DNA from: Ectothiorhodospiraceae bacterium
Lineage (GTDB): Bacteria > Pseudomonadota > Gammaproteobacteria > Nitrococcales > Aquisalimonadaceae
Direction: 5' to 3'
Length of the DNA: 44,556 nt
NCBI GenBank assembly: GCA_020831885.1
Contig: JAFIFU010000027.1
Coordinates: 1-44,556, forward strand
The notes beneath the pieces were generated by a model. The model worked only from the letters and a program-made list of their open reading frames with translations. It was not told the origin of the DNA and did no database searches. The first letter of the stretch is position 1, and every line of letters starts with the position of its first letter. This document shows positions 1 through 7,967 of the stretch, piece after piece. The position numbers were made by a program, and so were the translations under genes.

Positions 1-143
1 TCTCGTCCACGATCCGCTGCTCCTCTACAGTGCCCTACGTTATACACGTTTCTCTTGAGTCACTGTCGGTAGGCAGGTTGACACGTAGGGCAGCTTATCG
101 AACGCGCTTCGATCTGCGCCTCGAGAAAGAAAAATTACGACAC
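1..143. other. non-coding left edge with inverted repeats
   Basis: No gene is recognised here. There is a perfect 10-bp inverted repeat, TGCCCTACGT at 31-40 and ACGTAGGGCA at 83-92. Inside the same stretch ATCGAA (97-102) and TTCGAT (108-113) form a short hairpin with a 5-base loop. Neither arm is followed by a T-run in the orientation of the neighbouring minus-strand gene, so I do not call a terminator. Confidence 0.4.
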
Positions 144-1133
144 TTATCCGAATAGTCTTCTTTTCACTTTAACAAACAACCCTTCATCACGCTCTTCTTC
201 CATTTTTTGAAAGTAGCTTTCCGCTGAAGCCCAGTCTAAGCTATGGTTGGGAAAAGACCCTGGACCCAATACTCTCTCCGGCTGAACCTTCTTCTTGTTA
301 CGCCTGTGCTCCTGAACATTCCACAAATGATTACTGATGATTGTGGCCCCAACCTCTGGCCCTATATCCACGAATCCCGCGTTTCTGAAAACCATTTGTG
401 GATCATAGCGTTTAATTTTGCACGTTGACCGCACTTTCTCACGAATTGAGTTTACTTCCGGCTCTTCAGCGGCAATGGAGAAGTCCAAATACTTTTCCGC
501 CAGCTTATGCCGCAACTGAAGAACTGTAACTGAAGCTTCGGGGTATTTGCACAGCACTGACAGCCCGCAACTACTGACCTTGTGCGCCCCCGAGCGTACA
601 CTTTTCACCCCCAAAGGATAGCGCTTGGACTTGAAGTGCGTCCAATCCCACATATCTTTGCATCCATAAACCCGCATAACTGGAGCTTCTTCCGACATCA
701 CGCATTCGTTAGCTGCTTTCTGCAGCATTTCTATATAACTGACCGGAATTGCGTCGTCATCATCCAACTGCGTTGTCAATAGAAAATCAGGCGTCTCGGC
801 CATGTACCTAGCAAGCCAGCCCGCATTGGACCAATCAATCCCATCATCATAATCGTGAATGACTAGCTCGACTTTTCCCTTGCAAATGTCCCTCAGGCGC
901 TTCCTATGACTCTCCTTCAAGTCTTTGTCAACCACAACAATCCAAATGAAATTCTTTAAAGTTTGACCAGCTAGGGATGATGCCGAGAGAATTTCAACAA
1001 GGTCCATTTTCCCTTTTACAAACTCTTCTTGTAACGGATCTCGATCAGATAACCAACCGCCGCCTCTAACTTTCCGTAGCGCTACCGGGTCTCTGATACA
1101 AAATGGTGTAATCACAAAATGTGCGAACTTCAT
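144..1133 (-). CDS. putative glycosyltransferase (rhamnosyltransferase-like, DxD type)
   Basis: The 329-residue protein has the layout of the bacterial 'putative rhamnosyl transferase' family (Pfam PF11316-like): an N-terminal region resembling a GT-A fold, then an acidic DDDD run at residues 124-127 (TTQLDDDDAIP), the expected metal/nucleotide-sugar site. It would add a sugar to a cell-surface glycan in the cytoplasm; donor and acceptor cannot be read from sequence. I start at the ATG at 1133 because AGAGG lies about 9 bases upstream; the in-frame TTG at 1142 abuts that Shine-Dalgarno. The gene is AT-richer than the right half of the window and sits at the left edge of a minus-strand polysaccharide block, consistent with acquisition by transfer. 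A different sugar specificity is quite possible. Confidence 0.6.
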   Translation of the reverse strand: MKFAHFVITPFCIRDPVALRKVRGGGWLSDRDPLQEEFVKGKMDLVEILSASSLAGQTLKNFIWIVVVDKDLKESHRKRLRDICKGKVELVIHDYDDGIDWSNAGWLARYMAETPDFLLTTQLDDDDAIPVSYIEMLQKAANECVMSEEAPVMRVYGCKDMWDWTHFKSKRYPLGVKSVRSGAHKVSSCGLSVLCKYPEASVTVLQLRHKLAEKYLDFSIAAEEPEVNSIREKVRSTCKIKRYDPQMVFRNAGFVDIGPEVGATIISNHLWNVQEHRRNKKKVQPERVLGPGSFPNHSLDWASAESYFQKMEEERDEGLFVKVKRRLFG

Positions 1134-1230
1134 ATAGCTCAACCTCTGCGCTTACTAAGAAACAAGAACGCTTCATTTCCGGGTTCCGGGAGCAACAGAC
1201 TAACCCAAATTTTTCCAAATTCTTAGATAA

Positions 1231-1824
1231 TCATTTCTGAACCAGAACATCTGAAACAGAACTTAGTGTTAAATCACCAGTTAACACATGACATCCTTCA
1301 ACGCCGCAGTCCACGACCATGTTTCCCTTTGAATTTAATTCATTTACAAACCTGATCCATTCTTCATAAATTGAAACAACTCTCGCTTCATTTCTATAAA
1401 TTCTTACCAATTTTCCATGCCTGACCAATCTTTCAATGAGCGTACCTGAAAACCATATGTCTGACCCAAAAAGCGACCTGGCAAATAGTTTAAGTCGCGA
1501 CCTATGTCGCTCTCGAAGCAAGCCCATTGATGCGACCAAAGTGACAGAATAATAATCGGCATCGTACCGAATTAATTCCTTTAATGATTTGCGTCTCTGC
1601 GGGGATAACCAGCCGCCCAAATCAATATGTACAGCCGCTACATCCTGCCGTTCCAAATCGAAATCTGCTATCTTGTTCAAATTGAAAGTCTTTATGTTGC
1701 GGGCCGTGTAATGCTGAATAATATTGTTAAGCGCTGGCATTTCTCTAGCCATCAGCCGCCGTAAGAAGTAACTTTTTCCAACGCACGGCACACCTCCAAC
1801 TAGAATAATGGCTTTCGACTTCAT
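1231..1824 (-). CDS. P-loop NTPase / kinase-like protein of unknown function
   Basis: The 197-residue protein begins with a hydrophobic beta strand and a Walker A loop, GGVPCVGKS at residues 10-18, typical of small-molecule kinases and AAA-like NTPases. I do not recognise a lid or substrate motif that would assign a substrate. The ATG at 1824 is preferred over the ATG at 1854 because GTGGAG lies 5-6 bases upstream. It lies between two glycosyl/sulfate-transfer regions in a low-GC block, so a role in surface glycan modification (for example phosphorylating a sugar or its precursor) is a guess from context. It is the last intact gene before the insertion-sequence pile-up. Confidence 0.5.
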   Translation of the reverse strand: MKSKAIILVGGVPCVGKSYFLRRLMAREMPALNNIIQHYTARNIKTFNLNKIADFDLERQDVAAVHIDLGGWLSPQRRKSLKELIRYDADYYSVTLVASMGLLRERHRSRLKLFARSLFGSDIWFSGTLIERLVRHGKLVRIYRNEARVVSIYEEWIRFVNELNSKGNMVVDCGVEGCHVLTGDLTLSSVSDVLVQK

Positions 1825-2040
1825 CTTAACTCCACTCAGATTCCTTGGAAACACCCCCTGACAACAGTCACCAAGCGCGAATCATACTTCAGTTATTCTA
1901 TTGCCAGATAAGCTCCTAAGCACTCGAAGGTCATGCCTGTTTAGAGAGATCTGTGACCATCATCGCTAAGTTATCAATGGTCAATTTTCATTGCACACTG
2001 CAATCCAATAGACACACTGAACCACAGAGTTAGCCTCCAA

Positions 2041-2221
2041 TTAGAGCAGACCAATAGCCCTCAAGGCAGAATCGTCCCAATGTTTTAGCCCGTAGGACAT
2101 ATTTAGCTCCGCCATCTCCTTGAAGATCTCATCGTTATGATTAACCACTGATTTATCCCACGGGCTTTCCTGGAACTCGTACTGCAGCCCCGAACATGCC
2201 AAGACATCTTTCAGAGCGTCC
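2041..2221 (-). pseudogene. 3' remnant of an unidentified gene, cut by an IS3-family element
   Basis: In the minus frame ending with a stop at 2041 there are about 60 codons ending in ALRAIGLL that do not resemble any transposase. Reading upstream, the sequence changes at about 2220-2230 into the middle of an IS3-type orfB. The simplest reading is the C-terminal end of a chromosomal gene whose front was removed when the element arrived or decayed. No matching 5' portion is seen on the far side of the insertion pile-up. The 186 bases from 1855 to 2040 hold no gene I can support. Confidence 0.45.
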
Positions 2222-2792
2222 TCCGCACTCTTCTGCCCACTCGGCCAACGCCGTTGAGATGAGTTCCGGACCATTGTCGAGCCTGAGCCGCTGCGGATAA
2301 CCACGCCACGCGGCAATGCGCTCAAGCACCCGGATCACCCGTGCCGCCGGCAGATTCAGGTCAACCTCCACCGCCAGCGCCTCGCGGTTGAAGTCGTCAA
2401 CGACATTGAAGGTTCGAAACCGTCGGCCATCCCACAGAGCGTCCGACCATGGAATCCGCAGACCAGCAGGCGCTCAAGGCACTCGCTGCCCCCAATGGCT
2501 GGCGCGGCCGGTGGGGCAGGCGCTTTCTGCCTCGGCGGCGCAGGTTCAGCTTCAACGCGCAGTAAACCCGCCAGACCCGCTTGTGATTCCACACCAGACC
2601 ACGACGCCGGATCAGCTTGAAAAGCTTGCCGAAGCCCCGCTCTGGAAAGCGTTCTACCAGTTCCTGGAGCACCGCAATCACCTGTTGGTCCCGATCCGGT
2701 TGCTTCCGATAGCGCACCACCGACCGGACTATTCCGGCAGCCTCACACGCCCGGCGCTGACTCATGCCATGATCCTTTATCAGCGCATCCAC
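2222..2792 (-). pseudogene. IS3-family transposase OrfB, frameshifted and truncated
   Basis: Reading from about 2792 the frame encodes the N-terminal helical part of an IS3 OrfB (GMSQRRACEAAGI, then HKRVWRVYCAL). It then runs out of frame at about 2447, where one extra C on the plus strand splits the sequence. The rve core continues in another frame (DGRRFRTFNVVDDFNREAL, then LDNGPELIS with the second catalytic Asp). Homology stops at about 2225, before the catalytic Glu of the DDE triad. With a frameshift and no third catalytic residue the product is dead. OrfA and OrfB would normally be joined by a -1 frameshift on the AAAAAAG at 2822-2828. Confidence 0.75.
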
Positions 2793-2815
2793 AACACGGC
2801 GCTTGTCGTCCGGGC

Positions 2816-3082
2816 TCAGAGCTTTTTTGTGATGACGTCCTTGAGCGCCGTGTTCTCCAGCGCCAAATCGGCGTACATCCGCTTGAGTCGGGCATTCTCC
2901 TCCTCAAGCTCCTTGAGGCGTCGAATATCGGCCGCTTCCATCCCGCCGTACTTCGACTTCCACTGGTAGTACGTCGCCTCGGAAATGCCGAGTTCCCGGC
3001 AGGCATCCTTCACCTTCCGGCCGCCTTCGACCTGCTTCAGCGTCTGGACGATCTGGCTCTCTGTAAACCTGCTCTTACGCAT
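2816..3082 (-). CDS. IS3-family transposase OrfA
   Basis: The 88-residue protein is a complete IS3/IS407-type OrfA. It has an N-terminal helix-turn-helix (RKSRFTESQIVQTLKQVEGG, then the ISEATYYQWKSKYGG recognition region) followed by a leucine-zipper-like coiled coil (LKELEEENARLKRMYADLA). It would bind the element's terminal repeats. Its 3' end contains the A6G slippery heptamer used for programmed -1 frameshifting into OrfB, but that OrfB is broken. Expression alone could at most act as a repressor of related elements. Confidence 0.8.
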   Translation of the reverse strand: MRKSRFTESQIVQTLKQVEGGRKVKDACRELGISEATYYQWKSKYGGMEAADIRRLKELEEENARLKRMYADLALENTALKDVITKKL

Positions 3083-3139
3083 CTGGGCCTCCTTGGGCTT
3101 AGTTTGCCCGGAGACCTCTAGTTTTCAATGGACCAATTT

Positions 3140-3458
3140 TCGGGGAAAGGCGACAGAGGCCTGGCGGGCGAGCTGCATGAACGCCAACGCAGCCGAGCAG
3201 GACAAGCGCTCGCGCCAGGAACGCAAGGCTGAGCGAAAGCGTGTGAAGAAACTCGAGCGCGGGCTCCGGCGCAAGGACAAGGCACTGGCGGTGACGGCGG
3301 CGCTGCTGACGCTGTCAAAAAAAACCGAGGCGATCTGGGGCCGCAACGACGAGGACGACTGGCCAGCCTCCTGGATCGCCAGCACACCGTCGCCTTGGTC
3401 GAACAGGCCCAGCGCGACGGTGCCCGGCTGGCCAAAGCCTGCGACGTCGTGGGCATGA
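3140..3458 (+). pseudogene. IS3-family transposase OrfA, N-terminally truncated
   Basis: The readable part covers the basic, coiled-coil C-terminal half of OrfA (CMNANAAEQDKRSRQERKAE and ELERGLRRKDKALA-like sequence, then LTLSKK). The N-terminal DNA-binding domain is missing, so no start codon is assigned. An uninterrupted run of eight A residues at 3317-3324 sits exactly where a -1 shift moves the ribosome from the orfA frame into the orfB frame, the usual way IS3 elements make the OrfAB fusion. Confidence 0.65.
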
Positions 3459-4405
3459 GCGTGCGGAGGTATCAACGCTGGAGCACACCGCAGGGCGTGT
3501 GCGCCGATGCCCGTCCGGATGCTGAACGCCCGGTCCCGCATAACAAACTCTCCGAACTGGAGCGCGCTGTGATCGTTGATCTGTGCAACCAGCCCCACTA
3601 CCGCAGCCGACCGCCGGCGTACATCGTCGCCGACCACGCCGACCAAGGGCGCTATGTCGCCTCGGAGTCGACGTTCTACCGCGTACTGCGGGACATTGAT
3701 CAGAACCACCACCGTGGACGTCACAAGGCGCCCGAAGGCAAACGGCCACCCACGACCCATGTGGCTGATGCGCCGAACCGACTCTGGTCGTGGGATGTCT
3801 CCTGGCTCCCGGGACCGGCCTGCGGCACCTGGTGGTATCTGTACCTGATCGTCGACGTGTTCAGCCGCAAGATCGTCGGCCAGGAGGTCTACGCCGCCGA
3901 GAACGGCGAGCTTGCCAGTGAGCTCATCGAAAAGGCGCACTGGCGGGAGCACCTGGCTGCGAAGGACAAGCCGCTGATCCTGCACTCCGATAACGGCAGC
4001 CCCATGAAGGCAGCGACATTCCTGCAGAAACTCTACGACCTCGGAATCACGCCTTCGCGCAGCCGTCCGCGGGTGAGCAACGACAACGCCTACTCCGAAG
4101 CGCTGTTCCGGACGCTGAAGTACCGTCCCGGGTTCCCGTCCAAGGGCTTCGTCACCCTGGAGCAGGCCCGCGAATGGATGCTCAGCTTCGTCCACTGGTA
4201 CAACGCCGAGCACCGCCACAGCGCGTTCAGCTACGTCACACCAAACCAGCGCCACAGCGGCGAGGCGACCCAAATACTGGCCAACCGCCGGGCCACTTAC
4301 GAGCGGGCACGCGCGACCCACCCTGAACGCTGGCCCGGAGCCATCCGGGACTTCGGCCTGCCGGCGTTCGTGGCTCTGAACCCGGAGACGGCGGCCAATT
4401 GTTAA
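3323..4405 (+). CDS. IS3-family transposase OrfB (DDE integrase core)
   Basis: The frame opened by the -1 shift at the A8 run gives an intact OrfB. It has an N-terminal HTH-like region (KACDVVGMSVRRYQRW), then the rve catalytic core with the three acidic residues in typical contexts: Asp in WSWDVSWL, Asp in LHSDNGSPM and Glu in NAYSEALFRTLK. The C-terminal tail (HWYNAEHRHSAFSYVTPNQR) is standard. The only initiation codon in frame is a weak TTG at 3395, so translation is expected as OrfAB. Because orfA has lost its DNA-binding end, transposition by itself is doubtful even though the catalytic part looks whole. Confidence 0.8.
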   Translation, partial: NRGDLGPQRRGRLASLLDRQHTVALVEQAQRDGARLAKACDVVGMSVRRYQRWSTPQGVCADARPDAERPVPHNKLSELERAVIVDLCNQPHYRSRPPAYIVADHADQGRYVASESTFYRVLRDIDQNHHRGRHKAPEGKRPPTTHVADAPNRLWSWDVSWLPGPACGTWWYLYLIVDVFSRKIVGQEVYAAENGELASELIEKAHWREHLAAKDKPLILHSDNGSPMKAATFLQKLYDLGITPSRSRPRVSNDNAYSEALFRTLKYRPGFPSKGFVTLEQAREWMLSFVHWYNAEHRHSAFSYVTPNQRHSGEATQILANRRATYERARATHPERWPGAIRDFGLPAFVALNPETAANC

Positions 4406-4450
4406 AGAACACTGAACCCTTTCGAGCGTCATCTACCTTGACAGATAGCG

Positions 4451-4605
4451 GGGCGCCCGCGACCACCACCCTTGGGGTAATAGGTATCGAGTTCGGCAAC
4501 AAGTGCCGCCCACGGCACCATGGCCTCCAAGCCGTTCAGGAACCGCTCACGCCGGGTGACCTTCTTCTTCCCGGCGAACTCAAGATCAGAGAAGCTTCGC
4601 TGCAT
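4451..4605 (-). pseudogene. IS5-family transposase, N-terminal fragment
   Basis: From the ATG at 4605 the minus strand encodes about 46 codons of an IS5-type transposase: MQRSFSDLEFAGKKKVTRRE, then FLNGLEAMVPW and a DTYYPKGGGRGRP segment. Homology then stops at the junction with the IS3 element and the frame ends after a few unrelated codons. The start of the family is therefore preserved and the catalytic domain lost. A probable IS5 terminal repeat, GGGAAATGCTGATTTAT on the minus strand, is at about 4681-4696. The opposite end of this element is not in the window. Confidence 0.75.
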
Positions 4606-4734
4606 CGGTCTCGAACTCGCTGCTGGGCGCCAATGCGAAGTATCTCAACTCGTGCCCGCTCCCGGAACACCAGCGGGCGAATAAATCAGCATTTCCCTAA
4701 AGCCTCGACAATAAGTCGGCAACACGCTCTAGCG
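4606..4734. mobile_element. left end of the IS5-family remnant and short spacer
   Basis: This stretch is the leader between the IS5 transposase start and the element's outer end. The likely terminal inverted repeat (TAGGGAAATGCTGATTTAT on the minus strand) lies at 4681-4699. The remaining bases to 4734 are unique sequence before the stop codon of the next gene. I see no separate gene here. Confidence 0.5.
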
Positions 4735-5784
4735 TTACGCCAATTTTCTTACGGAGTTCGGAGAAACCAAACCCCTCCGAAATTGAGCCAAACTTTCTCG
4801 CCAACCTTTTGGCGGATCTTGCACGGCACGCGTACCCCATGCCCGTCTCTTTATCAGAGCCTTCCAATACCGCAGTTTCCGCCCTCTGCATCCCAGCCAT
4901 TCTCGGTATCTATAGAACACCTCATTTTCTAATAAATTGATCCATTCCTGAGAGATCTTTTCCGTTGTATAATTTTCTGCTCTTAAATACCCATTGTTTA
5001 TCATTCTAAAATACAAATTGCGATCCTGCTTAAGCATCTTCAGGGCATTCACAACCGTTTCAGGGCAACCAGCCTCCAAGAAATCCAAATTTGATTCCCT
5101 GATCTCTCGGTAGCCTGGTTCCGGATTAACGATGGCTGCGCATCCTGCATGCCATGCATTAACCACCTTACTGGCAGGTTTTATCGCCAGATAGAACGGC
5201 GCACCGGCTCTGACAGCCAACACAACGTCGGCTTCCCGGTAATCCCACCACTCAGATTCCTGAATGATGAAATTTAGATTCAATCGTCTTAATTGATTTA
5301 AGAACTCGGTGGATTGCAATTGCTTATCAAGGTTATCCCGCTTTCCCATATAGACGACATTCTCAACCGTCTCTCCGCGACGGGCATCTCTGGGCACTAG
5401 TCCCGGCTGTGGCCAATGAGGGATATAAAAATCATCATCCGACCAGACAGAGTATCTATTCTGAACAATCTCAAGTTGACTAACAAAAGCCGGATCTCTA
5501 TCCGCCCTGACCGAAACAATAAAGTACCTCCAAAGGTCTGGAAAAATGCGAATATCATCACAGTGAACAACGTTTATCGATCCACTATCCAGCCCGCCAG
5601 TCAGTTTGACTTTATAGCCTTTCTTTCTAAGAAGCTGAAACGCTTGCACAATCCAAATTTCTCGCCCCAACTTAATCCTTGGGGCAAGTGCATCCAAAGA
5701 GATATCAATCCCATCGTCAGCCGCGACGTCTCTCCAGTTATCGATATCACCGTGAATAAAATTAATGACTGGCATATTATCCAT
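4735..5784 (-). CDS. putative glycosyltransferase (GT-B-like), uncharacterised
   Basis: The 349-residue protein has no signal peptide and resembles GT-B glycosyltransferases in its second half: VVYMGKRDNLDKQL starts a Rossmann-like domain, the middle has ADVVLAVRAG, and KPASKVVNAWHAGCAAIVNPE is followed by YREIRESNLDF, the usual 'pro-Glu' style donor-binding region. Family assignment beyond this is not secure. I start at the ATG at 5784 (AGGA about 11 bases upstream) rather than upstream codons, since these would overlap the preceding gene. It follows the GT4 gene by 19 bases and so belongs to the same low-GC operon. Its stop is about 35 bases from the IS5 remnant end, so it escaped disruption narrowly. 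Confidence 0.5.
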   Translation of the reverse strand: MDNMPVINFIHGDIDNWRDVAADDGIDISLDALAPRIKLGREIWIVQAFQLLRKKGYKVKLTGGLDSGSINVVHCDDIRIFPDLWRYFIVSVRADRDPAFVSQLEIVQNRYSVWSDDDFYIPHWPQPGLVPRDARRGETVENVVYMGKRDNLDKQLQSTEFLNQLRRLNLNFIIQESEWWDYREADVVLAVRAGAPFYLAIKPASKVVNAWHAGCAAIVNPEPGYREIRESNLDFLEAGCPETVVNALKMLKQDRNLYFRMINNGYLRAENYTTEKISQEWINLLENEVFYRYREWLGCRGRKLRYWKALIKRRAWGTRAVQDPPKGWRESLAQFRRGLVSPNSVRKLA

Positions 5785-5803
5785 CTTTAAACTGTTCCTG
5801 TTT

Positions 5804-7003
5804 TCACGCCTCTTGCTTCTTGACCAGCACAAAGTCTTCCAGAATCCGTTTAACCACCGTCCGATGGTAAGCACCTTCCTCCAATGCGTACTCCGCCCGA
5901 CGCCGAGCATTTATCCCCAATTGCAGACGAGCACCATCACATAGAATCAGGTAATCCAGCGCCCTTGCCAGCGACCATGGATCGCCTGCGGGGACCAGTA
6001 TCCCATTCTCCGGATCACCGACTTGTTCGGGTACGCCTCCGACCGCCGTGGCGACAACCGCCTTCCCGGCCGCCAGTCCTTCGGCAACGGCGGATGGGCA
6101 GGCGTCACCCCAAATAGAGGGCACAACAACGATATGAGATTGTGCGACGAGTGACGCCGTTCCCTCTGTTTCCCCGTGGAACGTGAACACGCCATGCAAT
6201 CGCCATTTTTCTACGAGACTTTCAAAAAATTCAATATCCGGTCCATCACCTGCGTAATCAATAAGAAAATCTTCTTGGGCAAGCTTTTCACGTAAAATAT
6301 GCGCTGCCTCTATAAGGACTTGAACCCCCTTATACCGCGATGCTCGACATGCGCAAACAATCCTGAGCTTTCGTCCTTTCAATAAACCATCATCAACCGA
6401 GTCCGGTATCGGAACACCGTTCAGGATAGTAGTAACAATATGCGATGGAAGTCGGGCTTTCAGTGTCAACCGATCCCTGACAAAATCTGAAACAGCGTAT
6501 ACCGCATCCGCCCTGAGAAAACCAACTCTAGCGATCAGGTATTTGATAATTGATTCTAGAACCCAATCCGGTTTGGCTGGCGCTGGATCCGGGACCGAGA
6601 CTCTACAATGAACGACGATTTTCTTAACCCCGATCAATCGGTATAACAGGTACCGCCAGTCGACAGAACGCAGATCCGTTACATACAAAAATCGAATCCG
6701 ATGGCGACGGAGAGCCCCTAAAAAAGAAACGAGGGAGCGGAGACTTCTGGGCTCTGGCTCCAAACAAAGAATGTCTTGAAAAACATCCTGGTCTACGCAA
6801 TCCACCGGATGTTCGATACTAGAAAAAGACATAAACACATCGCAATTTTCGACACTCAATGATTTCGCGATAGCCTCGTAAAGCCGATGAATATTTCTCC
6901 ATGCAAAACCGGTCTTATTCGAGTAATTACTTACAAGCAATACTCCGGGCTTCGTGGAACGAACGTCCTTATCGCTCTTAGCCTCAACAGAATCTTCCCT
7001 CAT
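5804..7003 (-). CDS. glycosyltransferase family 4 (GT-B)
   Basis: This 399-residue GT4-type enzyme transfers a sugar from a nucleotide donor to a growing surface glycan at the cytoplasmic membrane face. Visible features are an N-terminal Rossmann half (GVLLVSNYSNKTGFAWRN), the domain-linking segment LRIVCACRASRYKGVQVLIE (start of the donor-binding half) and the C-terminal motif with SIWGDACPSAVAEGLAAGKA then VVATAVGGVPE, which binds the nucleotide sugar. The start overlaps the stop of the sulfotransferase-like gene by four bases (ATGA at 7000-7003), indicating translational coupling. Sugar specificity cannot be predicted. Confidence 0.8.
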   Translation of the reverse strand: MREDSVEAKSDKDVRSTKPGVLLVSNYSNKTGFAWRNIHRLYEAIAKSLSVENCDVFMSFSSIEHPVDCVDQDVFQDILCLEPEPRSLRSLVSFLGALRRHRIRFLYVTDLRSVDWRYLLYRLIGVKKIVVHCRVSVPDPAPAKPDWVLESIIKYLIARVGFLRADAVYAVSDFVRDRLTLKARLPSHIVTTILNGVPIPDSVDDGLLKGRKLRIVCACRASRYKGVQVLIEAAHILREKLAQEDFLIDYAGDGPDIEFFESLVEKWRLHGVFTFHGETEGTASLVAQSHIVVVPSIWGDACPSAVAEGLAAGKAVVATAVGGVPEQVGDPENGILVPAGDPWSLARALDYLILCDGARLQLGINARRRAEYALEEGAYHRTVVKRILEDFVLVKKQEA

Positions 7004-7917
7004 TTTCTTAGCAGTTCCCGCGTTCCCGCGATCTCACCAAATATGGCACCTGAAAGCTCATGCAACTCCTTATCAAGCACTAGCTTTCGATAAAAACCAT
7101 CTTCCTTGAAAGCACGCCAGCGCTCCAGCACTTTCATGCTTTCAGCACGCCCCTCAAACTTTAATCCATCAAACGAATCTGCGGTAACAGTAGGCCCCCA
7201 CTTAGCAACCTCCTGTTTTCCGATATCCCGATTATCAAACCCCAAAATCGACCCAACCTCATCTCTATAATCTCGATCCAAAAACCATTTATTATAGCTG
7301 ACGTTGACGCGATTCCTTAGAAAGCTTGTTTCGCCCAAAAATTCTCTTGCATAAACCTTCCACAGTTCCTTACTTTTCTCGACATCTTCAAGCGTCGGCT
7401 TAGAAGGACGCTCGACGCCACCACGCGCCCATTTTAGTTTACTGGCGAGGAGATTAAACGGATCACGGAGAATCAACACATCGTGACGCTTCCCGCTTGG
7501 CCCGATCCAATCAGTCTCCGATTTTGCCGGCATCAGTTGAGGCACCGAGGCCAAATCAACTTCTTCGTAATTGTAAATCAACACGCCCTTCTTGGTGAAC
7601 CGCCCAGGTCTTTCCATATCCGGCCTAAAAATTCGACGCTCACCAAAGCCACCGTACACCAAGCTGGAGGACAGAACTGCGGAACGGAAAGGGTTTTCTC
7701 CAGGCTTGCAATCATTAAGAAAATAATGTCGGCCAGAATACTGGTAACGGATCCAGTTTATCACCGCGTGATGGCCACTCCGCCGCATCGCAAAAACTCT
7801 CAATGCGACATCATTCGGAACCTTGATCCAGCGCCCACCAAGAAACGCTACCCCCCAGTCTACTTCACCAACGATACGAGTTATCAATCGTTGAACAATG
7901 GTTTTTTCTTCAGCCAT
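7000..7917 (-). CDS. putative PAPS-dependent sulfotransferase
   Basis: The 305-residue protein carries both nucleotide motifs of the sulfotransferase fold: a 5'-phosphosulfate-binding loop at residues 43-55 (AMRRSGHHAVINW) and the 3'-phosphate-binding segment at 151-159 (RDPFNLLAS). It is therefore expected to move sulfate from PAPS to a hydroxyl, here probably on a glycan or glycolipid. The overall sequence is divergent and the acceptor is unknown. The ATG at 7917 has only a weak, distant AGGT upstream. It is coupled to the following GT4 gene and preceded by UDP-xylose synthase, which points to a sulfated, possibly xylose-containing, surface glycan. The gene is visibly AT-rich compared with the NRPS block. 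Confidence 0.65.
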   Translation of the reverse strand: MAEEKTIVQRLITRIVGEVDWGVAFLGGRWIKVPNDVALRVFAMRRSGHHAVINWIRYQYSGRHYFLNDCKPGENPFRSAVLSSSLVYGGFGERRIFRPDMERPGRFTKKGVLIYNYEEVDLASVPQLMPAKSETDWIGPSGKRHDVLILRDPFNLLASKLKWARGGVERPSKPTLEDVEKSKELWKVYAREFLGETSFLRNRVNVSYNKWFLDRDYRDEVGSILGFDNRDIGKQEVAKWGPTVTADSFDGLKFEGRAESMKVLERWRAFKEDGFYRKLVLDKELHELSGAIFGEIAGTRELLRK

Positions 7918-7967
7918 TATGTTAGAAATAACCTGCGTCGTGGAAACGGAGGAGACAGAGCATCAGG

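Larger units (their letters stand above)
2222..3118 (-). mobile_element. IS3-family (IS407-like) insertion sequence, truncated at the orfB end
   Basis: An orfA/orfB pair of IS3 type lies on the minus strand: orfA at 2816-3082 and a broken orfB below it. The orfB end of the element is missing, the homology stopping near 2225 within the integrase core, so only one end can be present. The right boundary, upstream of orfA, is somewhere between about 3095 and 3135; it abuts the next IS3 element and I could not fix it to the base. No target duplication is visible. The element is almost certainly immobile by itself. Confidence 0.7.
3130..4450 (+). mobile_element. IS3-family insertion sequence, lacking the 5' part of orfA
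   Basis: A second IS3-family element lies on the plus strand and directly abuts the first. It has the C-terminal half of orfA, a full orfB and, just after orfB, the segment CATCTACCTTGACA (4430-4443), which resembles the right-end sequence common in this type. The front of orfA with its helix-turn-helix is absent: in-frame sequence before about 3140 is antisense to the first element. The order suggests the first element, or a deletion next to it, removed this one's left end. Boundaries are approximate. Confidence 0.65.
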
